From Sipunculus nudus (Eukaryota; Annelida; Sipuncula; Golfingiida; Sipunculidae): DNA of 64,000 bases. The DNA is taken from contig CM049306.1 in assembly GCA_026874595.1 (NCBI GenBank), forward strand, positions 100,826,642 through 100,890,641. The letters run 5' to 3'. The notes beneath the pieces were generated by a model, which saw nothing but the letters and a program-made list of their open reading frames with translations, ran no database searches and was not told the origin of the DNA. How positions within the stretch are numbered: position 1 is the stretch's first letter; every line of letters begins with the position of its first letter. The translations under genes and the position numbers were made by a program. Below are positions 1 to 10,165 of this stretch, piece by piece.

Positions 1-794
1 ACACCAAGGGATTATCTTTAGTTTATAAAGGTAATTGAGGTGTTTGGCCCCTTTAACTGTATCAGGGATTGGGCGTTTCAGGAACATTTCATTCTCTATT
101 TACAACATAAATGCTCAACAGAAAAAAAAATATAAATTTGAATCCAGGACAAATATTCACAGGAAAATGCAAAATGTCAAGATGCATAACTTAAGAGTGA
201 AGAGTGGCCAAATTTCATACTTTATGGACTGCAACTATCGTTTGAAATTTAATAATTTACAAATATAAAATACAAATCAAGGGTTTATGTACCTTTATGT
301 TTCGGTCAATTCTGATAAGGGTTTCATGGAGAGATATGACAATTTTTTAATGAGTATATTTTTCATAACTATATTCCCGAAACATTTTTTACACTGAATT
401 TATTCAAGAAATTAAAAAAAAAAATAAATAAATACTCAGTTTTAAAATATTACTATTTTTCTGATATAATAAATCCTTGACATAAAGATAAAGGCTACCG
501 ATGACTTTGAAACTTTTATTCACAAACTCCGTGTCAGCTGGGGTTAACTATAGTTGGTTATTTTAATGACTTCGGCAAAAGTAATCCTAACGTATGTATA
601 TGTTAAACGTTTGCTGATTATGAAAAAAAATATTGTGCAGAGTCAGTATTTCAATTCAACAACTGATCTTTAATAGCTCCCTGCAATGAAGACAATACTT
701 AATTATAAACGGAATCAAAGTTTTTATTTTTATTTATCTAATTGAAAGACTTATTTTTTTTATTATTTGATCATGAAAATCAGGGCTATTAAAA
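1..794. other. 5' flank, no gene recognised
   Basis: AT-rich DNA left of the first gene. I see no convincing exon, RNA gene or repeat array here; the short open frames have no coding character. A signal-peptide exon for the gene starting at 795 could lie here, because CTGTCTCAG ending at 840 resembles a splice acceptor, but I could not find a matching exon. Confidence 0.5.
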
Positions 795-1241
795 ATGGAT
801 TTATATAAAAACTGTTTAAAAACAAAAATCTCTGTCTCAGGTTTTCTGCTGATCGTCAAGACGACGCTGGTCTCCGCTGGATGCCACCCTCTGTGTCTAT
901 ACCGGGAAATCAATGATACGTTCAACATCAGTTGCCCTTTTGGCTTGAGGTACGAGCTTCAGTATCCAAGAAACAGATGTCTGAATGATACAAGCGGCCA
1001 GGATCAGACACAGCTCATCACAAGCGAGACGGACAGGCTGAAGGAAATTATGACTTGGCTTGAAGGGTACTACGTAAGTAGATTCATTTTAACAGGAACT
1101 GTTTTATCATTATTACTAGGTCTGGGTATCGGTCCGACTCTTCCGATACAATACGTATTGCGATACAGTTAATTCGATACCGATACGTATTGACGATACG
1201 TTCATTTTTCTTTCCATTTCTAAATAAAAGCTCAGTTTCTT

Positions 1242-1295
<54 letters not shown>

Positions 1296-4200
1296 ATTTT
1301 AACATACAACATATTTACTATGCTATGCTTCAGCTTGATTTTAAATAGATAATCAGACCAGTTGATTTTAATTGTCAAAATCTATCTAATCAAGACTTCC
1401 AAAATCTGGATGTTCTTTGTGCCTTTAGCTCCCCCCCCCCCCCCCCCCCCGTGCACAAACACTTATTTATAGCGTTTGGTGGGGAAGATCAAAGGCTGTG
1501 TTTTTATGTCATGTAATTACACAGTTTTGTATATTTCTGTGAATATGAATCCCATTAGTCACTCTCTTGTTTTTACAGGATTTGTCCCCAGGCTTCAACC
1601 ATTTATATGACATCTGATGTCCAACGCGGGAGTTCCGAGTAACCTATGACTTGCTGCGTAAAGATTTTCAAAGTAATTCATAATCTAAGTCCAGTGTATT
1701 TTAAACAGTACTTCACTACACCTATTTCTGGCTGTGTCACTAGACTAGCTAGCTATGGACCGGCAGTGCTGGTTACAAATAGAGTTTCGGATGGAACCCA
1801 CTAGCTAAAACATTTTACTATGCTATGGAATCCTCTTCTGATAGACTAAAAAAATCAAGAGTCCCTTAGAGCATTCAAAATAAAGTTATCGTACTGTAAA
1901 GGGGTATCCTGCGGTTGTTATCTGCGTAATACTTAATATCACTCTGTAAAAATTGACATCCTTCTTTGGGCCGTATGCCATTTCCAATTTGTTTTGTCAC
2001 TTCATGCCTTATTGTGATTTTTTTTTCAAGACTTGTGATACTTATTTTTATGTAAGTTAATGTATTTTTATTATTATTTATAGTATTTTAAATTATTTAA
2101 TTTTAATTAATGTATGATAAGAGTGTTGTCGGTCATAATAGCCTATGGTTAATGTTGTCTTTGTTTGTAAAAACCAACATAAAATAAAATATTTGTATTA
2201 TAACTAATTGTCAGTATCATTCTCCTATTATCGCTCACATGTGCCTGCTTGTCATTAAAGTACTGATGTGCATGCGTATATACATTTATTAACAAGTCTT
2301 AAAAGCCAAAGCAACAAATATACAGTGCATTTAAATTTATAAATCGTCATGGTTATATTTAAAGTTAGAGATATATCCCTATGCATTACCAATCAATCGA
2401 TACGACCAATACAGCATGCAACGCATTTCGATTATCGTACCGACGTCGTGTATGGATTCGTATCGATATATCGATATACTGACACAGCCCTAATTATTAC
2501 TACTAAAATAATACTACTAGGCCTACTTCTACAGCTACTAATAACAATCAGCAATAACAATAATGTTGTATCAAGTATCAAAGTGGTCAAGTTTACCGCC
2601 AATTAATGTTTTTACCCTACAGAGTCGGAGCCACCCTCTACCAGTGTCGCTGACTGTTAACACATCTGTGACTGACAGGATAAAGAGAATAACGGTATGT
2701 AAACGATATCACGTAAATAAGTGAGATCGTCATAATAACGGTATGATAATGATATCACGTTAATATGAAGGATATCTATAATACGGGTATGTTAATGATA
2801 CCATGTAAATATAAGGGATCGTCATAATAACGGTATGTTAATGATATCACGTAAATAAGTGGGATCGTCATAATAACGGTATGATAATGATATCACGTAA
2901 ATATGAAGGATATCTATAATACGGGTATGTTAATGATATCACGTAAATATAAGGGATCGTCATAATAACGGTATGTTAATTATATCACATAAATAATTGG
3001 GATCGTTATAATAACGGTATATTAATGATATCACGTAAATAAGCGGGATCGTCATAATAACGGTATGTTATTGATATCGCGTGAATGTGAGGGATCATAC
3101 TTTTAACGGTATGTTAATGATATCACATAAATATAAGGGTTCTTCATAATAACAGTATGTTAATGATATCACGTAAATATGAGGGATCGTCATAATGACG
3201 GTATGTTAATGATATCACGTAAATATGAGGGATCGTCATAATAACGGTATGTTAATGATATCACGTAAATAAGAGGGTTCCTTATACTAACGGTATGTTA
3301 ATGATATCACGTAAATAAGTGGGATCGTCATAATGACGGTATGTTAATGATATCACGTAAATATGAAGGATATCTTTAACACGGGTATGTTAATGATATC
3401 ACGTAAATATAAGGGATCGTCATAATAACGGTATGTTAATTATATCACATAAATAATTGGGATCGTTATAATAACGGTATATTAATGATATCACGTAAAT
3501 AAGCGGGATCGTCATAGTAACGTTATGTTATTGATATCGCGTAAATATGAGGGATCATCATTTTAACGGTATGTTAATGATATCACATAAATATAAGGGT
3601 TCTTCATAATAATAGTATGTTAATGATATCACGTAAATATGAGGGATCGTCATAATGACGGTATGTTAATGATATCACGTACATATGAGGGATCGTCATA
3701 ATAACGGTATGTTAATGATATCCCGTAAATAAGAGGGTTCCTTATACTAACGGTATGTTAATGATATCACGTAAACATGAGGGATCGTCATAATGACGGT
3801 ATGTTAATGATATCACATTAATATGAGGATCTTCATAATAACAGTATGCTAATGATATCACGTAAATAAGAGGGTTCCTTATACTAACGGTATGTTAATG
3901 AAATCATGTAAATAGGACGGATCGTCATAATAACAGTATGATAATGATATCACGTTAATAGGACGGATCGTCATAATTACGGTATAATGACATGAACGGC
4001 GATGTACCTTTTATTATACTGGAATAAACTTCTACTGGTAGCAGTTGGAATGTTGGCATCGTACCTATAATTGATTCACTGGTATTCCTGTCAATTTGGA
4101 TGACAAGACAGTTAAACTCATTTTAATAATCAATTTATTGTCATAAAAGTATAATCAAAATACCTCTTGTCGCGACTGGAATTGCATATTTGATGTACGT

Positions 4201-4671
4201 TATGGTTATGTAAAAAACAGCGATTGGGAAGTAAATCCAATTTTATCAAACGTATAACTTTATAAAACTTAATGTTTAAATGTTTATCTTGTTTTACAGA
4301 GTTGTGGGGTAATTAGGAAGGCCTTGCACCAGGCATCAAAACACAGGATTGGTCTTCTACTTCAGATAATGACAAACGAACAAAGACACCATCTGGTAAG
4401 GATCAACGAATCCCGGATTAACCCAAAAACAACCGTTCTGGATAACATGGAACAAGCCGAAGAGGCATTCTGTAGAATATGGTCGATTCTTCAGAACCTG
4501 CGAAAGTCTTGTCGAACCAAATACACAAAGCGGAAATGCCGGAGAAGCAATGCATCATGGTTAAAGCGAAACGTGTGCATGGAGACATACCATGGCAACA
4601 CCGGACGTAATCATAAATTCATCAAAATGATAAAACGTTGGTTAGTTATTTTGAAACACATAACGCCCTGA
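795..4671 (+). CDS. Secreted N-glycosylated cysteine-containing protein, family unknown
   Basis: Three coding exons fit together: 795-1073, 2623-2694 and 4300-4671 (stop TGA). Donors are TAC|GTAAGT and ACG|GTATGT; acceptors are CCCTACAG and TTTTACAG. Both introns are phase 0 and the joined frame stays open for 240 residues. Residues about 14-30 form a hydrophobic signal-peptide-like stretch ending near VSAG before a Cys-rich start (CHPLC). The mature part has nine Cys (four in exon 1, five in exon 3) and six N-X-S/T sequons (NDT, NIS, NDT, NTS, NES, NAS), which supports secretion. The rest looks largely helical, with a basic KYTKRKCRR segment. The start is uncertain: TATATAAAA lies just inside the frame at 802-810 and an acceptor-like CAG ends at 840, so the signal peptide may come from an unseen exon. 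A polyadenylation signal AATAAA lies at 4819-4824. Function is not recognised. Confidence 0.6.
1244..1291. repeat. (TA)n microsatellite
   Basis: Uninterrupted alternating TA over about 48 bp, within the hAT-like insertion. The Ile-Tyr frame it generates is meaningless. Confidence 0.95.
1431..1450. repeat. Poly-C run (20)
   Basis: Twenty consecutive C, one of many long G/C homopolymers in the window. Confidence 0.95.
1579..1617 (+). other. Possible alternative 3' terminal exon of the first gene
   Basis: A TTTTTACAG acceptor is followed, in the phase-0 frame of exon 1, by twelve codons (DLSPGFNHLYDI) and TGA at 1615-1617. Joining exon 1 to it would give a 105-residue short isoform that lacks the C-terminal helical part. 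AATAAA signals follow near 1879 and 2184. The exon lies inside the hAT-like insertion at 1117-2492, so it would be an exonised transposon segment. The splice join is inference. Confidence 0.35.
2688..3990. repeat. 46-bp minisatellite in intron 2 of the first gene
   Basis: About 28 tandem units of 46 bp, each carrying AATAACGGTATGTTAATGA followed by TATCACGTAAATA and GGGATCGTCAT. Units are grouped: the segment around 2991-3280 recurs 460 bp (10 units) further on, for example AAATAATTGG at 2991 and 3451, and AAGAGGGTTC at 3271 and 3731. The array begins at the exon 2/intron boundary, and each unit repeats the AATAACG|GTATGT splice-donor context of exon 2. Confidence 0.95.
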
Positions 4672-6180
4672 CTTTATATGCTATACAGGATAAATCATGA
4701 AACTGTATCTGTTAAGGGGATTAAAACATATGATTTACTTGGTACGACTCACTAGGGGGCGTTAGCTGCAAGGAACGGATCCCTTTTGGGAAGAATCTCG
4801 ATTCATTGGCAAGAATTAAATAAAACTATACGGTGTATTCAGTGTATATATAAACTGTATTTATTAGCATTCACATGTCTGATTATAATATGTGTATCCA
4901 CGAACATACCGAGATGGATCCCTTGGAGCTTTGTGCAAACTTCTACACATTTACGACATTATTATGAAGATGAAAGTTGTTTAAATGAAGGAGATGTATT
5001 TTTTTTTATTCAGGTCGATTTGTTAATATACAAATGTTAGTTACAGACATCCTATCAGTCCCACAGATTAGTTTGAAAAAATTTTAACTTGTAATGGTGA
5101 TATCACTACATTTCTCACGCAGATTGCAAAAAAAGTGTCATTGTTGCTTTAACAATATCATGTTTTCTATCAAAAGGCTTACATTGTATATACTAAATCT
5201 ATTTTTAGATACATCTATATATCCAAACACAAATCATATATACCTATTCCGTTTGTTTCAGGTAGTGGGACATATAACTGCCTGATCAATAATATTTCAA
5301 TGTGTATTTATTTTGCATGATGTTTATATATTGTTTGTGTGTTTTTTAAATAAAATTTTCTAACATAGGTTCCGTCTTGAAAATTTCTATTATGTTATTA
5401 ATCTGATTTCATCTCCACTGGCTCCCTCTTTCGGCCATAACACCGTTGAGGCCACCCTTCCGCAAGAGGTCGCTTTTACTCAGAACTAACCACTTGAGAC
5501 AACTTGTCTTAACTGTCAAACTTTAAAATAAAAATTTGTTACATTTCAAGGAAACACCTTCTTTTTACTTTTCAAATGCGCAAACATGCAAAATATTACT
5601 TACGCCGTGAAGTCCTTACCGCAAAAACACCCATTTTAATATAAGTTGCCCTGACTCGAAACAGGTCTTATCCAACGTATTTGAACGGATTCCATTACCC
5701 TCTTCACTTCGTTTATACTACGTCATATATGTTTGTAGAAGCATTATGGTCCTTTGGTAAAAAAAACTCTAACCAGAAGAGTCGTGCGATTCTGTGCAAT
5801 GTGGCTCACTCTATAGGTCGCAACACCACCGGGCCTCGTGTGGCTCCTCCTATCAGTCAAGTATCTGACTGACTTCACAGGTCCCGAAGCTCAACACTCC
5901 TCACACAGAGGTCAAACACTGCATTACCTTTCGCTCAACTACTGCTTCCTTTATAACAGTTTGCTGGGTTTTACTCCCAGGCGGCTGGCACATGGCCAAA
6001 AACTGATAACTACGTACGACGCAGACATTAATCACGCCATTATATTTTCATGTGTATTGTATGGTATTTGAAAGTTTCATATATCCCACTTCAATGTTAT
6101 ATACACGGCCAAATATCATATGTAAAAATACATACATTTAATAGAAGATACAATATGATATAATGTTACCTTACATTTTT
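4672..6180. other. 3' flank and intergenic DNA, no gene
   Basis: Contains the likely polyadenylation signal of the first gene (AATAAA, 4819-4824) and a CTCF-like motif at 4749. A GC-richer patch at 5400-6000 has open frames, but no splice sites or protein family that I recognise. It may be transposon-derived. Confidence 0.5.
4749..4763 (+). promoter_or_regulatory. CTCF-like motif
   Basis: TCACTAGGGGGCGTT matches most of the bilaterian CTCF core CCASYAGRKGGCRSY, with two mismatches. It lies 78 bp after the stop of the first gene. Binding is not shown. Confidence 0.3.
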
Positions 6181-7882
6181 ATGCCCCCGCCACAAAGTGG
6201 CCGGGGCATATAGTTTTACCCATGTCCGTCATTCAGTCATTCCGTCATTCCGAAATCAAACAGTTGTACGGACTTTTTTTCGCAGTGCCTGCAGATATTG
6301 GCCTGATTTATGGTGTGTGGGCAGATAATGACCAGTTACAGATCGAGTTCGCGTTTCGTCCCCGTTGACCTACTTTTGACCGTTTTACGGCTCCTAAACT
6401 TAGAAAATTTCATGAAAAATAGAAATTTTCATGACAAATACACATGTACGGACTTTTTTTCGCAATGCCTGCAGATATTGGCCTGATTTTTGGTGTGTGG
6501 GCAGATAATGACCAGTTACAGATCGAGTTCGCGTTTCGTCCTGGTTGACCTACTTTTGACCGTTTTACGGCTCCTAAACTTAGAAAATTTCATGAAAAAT
6601 AGAAATTTTCATGACAAATACACATGTACGGACTTTTTTTCGCAATGCCTGCAGATATTGGCCTGATTTTTGGTGTGTGGACAGATAATGACCAGTTACA
6701 GATCAAGTTCGCGTTTCGTCCCGGTTGACCTACTTTTGACCGTTTTACGGCTCCTAAACTTAGAAATATTCATGAAAAATAGAAAGTTTCATGACAAATA
6801 CACATGTACAGCCATTTTTAGCTCTCAGCTCTTAGGCTGATGGGCTATTTTCGTCACCCAAGCTGTCCGTCTGTCCATCTGTCTGTCCGGTGTCTGTCCG
6901 TCCGTCCGTCCGTTCCGCGTCTGTTAACTTTTACCTTGTGAGCGGGATATCTCTAAAAGGATTCATTGTTGGAATTTTATTTCATCAGTGAAGATGTATA
7001 TTGATAAAATCTCGGTCAAGTTCGAAGATGGGTGACCTTGACCCATTTTTCTACATTTTATAGCTGATTATAGAAAAACACTCAGAAGTTTATATCTCAG
7101 GAACCATTGTGTGGATTTTCACAAAACTTACTATGATCATTGGGACTTATGGTCTGTATGTGCTGCACAATTTTGGTGGCGCCACCTGCAATTTCTGATT
7201 TTTTAATGAAATTTTATCGGATTTTTTCAATTTTGGCCTTTTGTGCAGGATATCTCCAAAGGTATTCAACACAGGAACTTCATTTCTTCAGTGCTATTGC
7301 ATTATATTTACAAAATCTTGGTCAAGTTCAAAGATGGGTGATCTTGACCTACTTTTCAAGGTCACAGAGCTTAGTATAGAAAAAAACTTAGGAGCTTATT
7401 TCTCAGGAAGCATTTGGTGGATTGTTATGAAACATGGTATATGCCTCTCCAATTTAAATTTATAAATGATTATCAACTTTTGCTAATATTCTAGTTTTGC
7501 AATACAATGCTTACAGATACTGGCCTAATGTTAGATCTGTGGGCGCATAATGACCACTTACAGATCGAGTTCGCGTTTCGTCCCAGTTAACCTATTTTTC
7601 ACCATATGACAGATCCTGAACATAGAAAATTTCATGAAAGACAGAAATTTTCATGAAAAATGCACATATATGGACTTTTTTTCACAATGCCTGCAGATAC
7701 TGGCCTGATTTTTGGTGTGTTGCTTGATAATGACCCTTTACAGATCGAGTTTGCATTTTGCCCTAGTTGACCTACTCTTGACCATACAACACTTCCTGAA
7801 CTTAAAAAATTTTACAAAATTTAACAAATGTTTCTAAATTGCACCAGGCGGGGGCATTCGTGTCGTTCCGACACATCTAGTT
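6181..7882. mobile_element. Composite repeat with ATGCCCCCGCC/GGCGGGGGCAT ends
   Basis: Begins ATGCCCCCGCC (6181) and ends with its exact inverse GGCGGGGGCAT (7848-7858) plus TCGTGTCGTTCCGACACATC. Inside are three near-perfect 180-bp units, a different block at about 6810-7490 starting with GTCCGTCTGTCC-type motifs, then two diverged 180-bp units. I recall such GGCGGGGGCATTCGTGTC ends from mollusc repeats. No transposase was seen. The middle block looks like a nested insertion; it contains GGTGGCGCCACC, also common in the repeat at 34.6-35.4 kb. Confidence 0.7.
6266..6805. repeat. 180-bp tandem repeat, three copies
   Basis: GTACGGACTTTTTTTCG recurs at 6266, 6446 and 6626, and the copies are almost identical. 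Diverged copies without this precise start lie at about 7500-7660 and 7670-7840. Confidence 0.95.
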
Positions 7883-8901
7883 TATTTCAAAAGAATTACT
7901 TGGATATAACTGTGTTAATGATTTGTTCCCGCTAATTATTGCGTGGGAAACATTAAAATTGCACATAGAAAGTTGTGTTATCAAGATGCAATAGTTGTTT
8001 TCTTTGGGAGGGGGGGGGGGGGGGGAGGAAGAAGTGAGAACATTCGAATAGAGAGTCAGCGAGCAAAATCAAGTCGATTCACAGCGCCCTCTGTCGAGCA
8101 TACACTTAACAACTTTTTAATTCTTCAAAATGACAATTCACGTCTTTGGCGCTTTCTCCTCCTGAACACACGCACACACACACACAAAGTGCTTATATCA
8201 GGACCGTACTGAGAAAATGGATGATTTTTAATGGCCAAAACATGTACGGATGCAGAATCATCTCATCCAGATCATTAGTTCATTTACTGAGACAGCAAGG
8301 AGACCTTGTTACTAGTAACCGTTAGTACGTGCATAATCTCTAGTAGCTCGTCATATCACCATAACCTTCAAGGCTGGCAACACACGCACGCATAAATCCT
8401 GGTTAAAAACACAAACACAACGTCGATATAAGGAAGACTTTTTATATCAGTATTCTGAACGTCCGTTTATGTAACTGTAAAAAAGACATTTACTCGAGGA
8501 ACATGTTTACATTACTTATGTGTAACAAAGTGTGACAATAGATATATAAATATATTTTCAGGAATCATGAATCATGAATTATGAAATAAGCAAACAATTC
8601 CTTCGGTATTTTCACTAATCAAGTGCTGTTTCAGGTCCATATATACTTACAGCATCAGGTTCAAGAAAGGAATAATTTAAAAAGGGATAAATAACTGAAG
8701 AAAGAAACGTGTAATTCTAAACTCTAATCAAATTATAAAATCAACTTATACGCCATAAGATTTGTACCTACTTTGTGTCTGCAGGTTTTAATATACTATT
8801 TAAGCAGATGACCAATGGAGTATATACATACTTGAATGTATGATACAGGACGGAAACACAGGTCAAACTTAAACAGATGCAAAATATGCATCAATATCTC
8901 A

Positions 8902-8977
<76 letters not shown>

Positions 8978-9048
8978 GAGAGCTGAAATAGCACCACAGA
9001 GCAAGCTGAAATCTCAATAGATTTCAAAACAGCGTCAGAATGATTTGA
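7883..9048. other. Intergenic DNA, no gene
   Basis: No exon seen. It holds a poly-G run (8010-8025), a short CA repeat near 8168-8186, a CTCF-like motif on the minus strand (8081-8097, ACAGAGGGCGCTGT) and a long (TA)n. This is the 3' flank of the CNBD2-like gene, which runs on the other strand. Confidence 0.5.
8903..8974. repeat. (TA)n microsatellite, ~70 bp
   Basis: Pure alternating TA just downstream (on the minus strand) of the last CNBD2-like exon. Confidence 0.95.
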
Positions 9049-10104
9049 TCACGTGGTCTCTTGGAAGACGTCCCCGTCTTGGCCATCTTTGACTGATGCA
9101 AATTCATAACTGAAATATAAAAAAAAAGAATATATAATAAGAAGATCCGTTTCTCTTAACGGTATGATTTTGTTTTACTGCGAAGTCAGTTTGAGTAAAT
9201 AAAGTTTATTTTTTAATAATATATTTTGAGATGGTCTGTTATCTTAACCAGTCCGTTACCTGTAACACTGCATGATCTCGATTGAACTTAGATTGCTCGA
9301 CAGTTTTCTCTTTTATCAAGTTACCTTTAAGTTAGGGAAAAAAATCCCTTAATTTAAATAAGTCCAAAGGTAAACTGTTTTATCTTCATACAAGATCCCA
9401 CAAAATATATACAATTTTATAATTGGTACATTATTTTCTGGTGACATTCTCAGCAGTATATATATATATATATACTAATATATATTTTTTATATATTGTA
9501 CACATAGTAATGACATAGATCACACAGAGTGAAGTGATTATTATAGGAAACAGTTAGGTTTAAAGAGATCAGATGGCATGCAGGGTATGAGTTATAAACT
9601 CTTGTTCAAAGGTGAAAATCAATAAGAGTGAACAGAAAATATTTACATCAGTTTATACAGGACATGTTATTTGAATGAACATGCAGATTTTTACGCTAAA
9701 ACAATATAATCCTTTATAGACATAATGAATCATAGTGAGTTCCAATTATATAAGATATTATACATCTGTACAATAACTGATGTCTGATATATATTTTACA
9801 AATATTCTTTCAGCCATACCATATACTTAATAAAGTAAACATAAATGAATGAAAAATCAAAGAAATTGAAATAAATGCAAAAATAATATATTGATGCATA
9901 TGAAAAAAATCAAAGATAAGCATACTCACTAAAACCGCAGGGGTTCAATAAAAAAAGATAACTGAATAGAGCAAATAATTCATATAATTCTTTGCACTCT
10001 TCGCGGTAAAGCAAGCAAAAGCAGCCAATTGACCTTTCCTAGATGTAAACGCCCCTTGGTGGATAGGGTCAAAACATGGTCGTTACAAAACAAACATATG
10101 TTTG

Positions 10105-10165
<61 letters not shown>

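Larger units (their letters stand above)
1117..2492. mobile_element. hAT-like non-autonomous DNA transposon
   Basis: The direct repeat ATTATTAC (8 bp) flanks the segment exactly at 1109-1116 and 2493-2500. The ends are imperfect inverted repeats: TAGGTCTGGGTATCGG on the left, and TAGGGCTGTGTCAGTATATC as the reverse complement of the right end. Both are followed by GATACG/TATCG-rich sequence. An 8-bp duplication with TAGGG(C/T)CTG-type ends fits hAT elements. No transposase frame is visible. It sits in intron 1 of the first gene, 44 bp after the donor. Confidence 0.6.
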
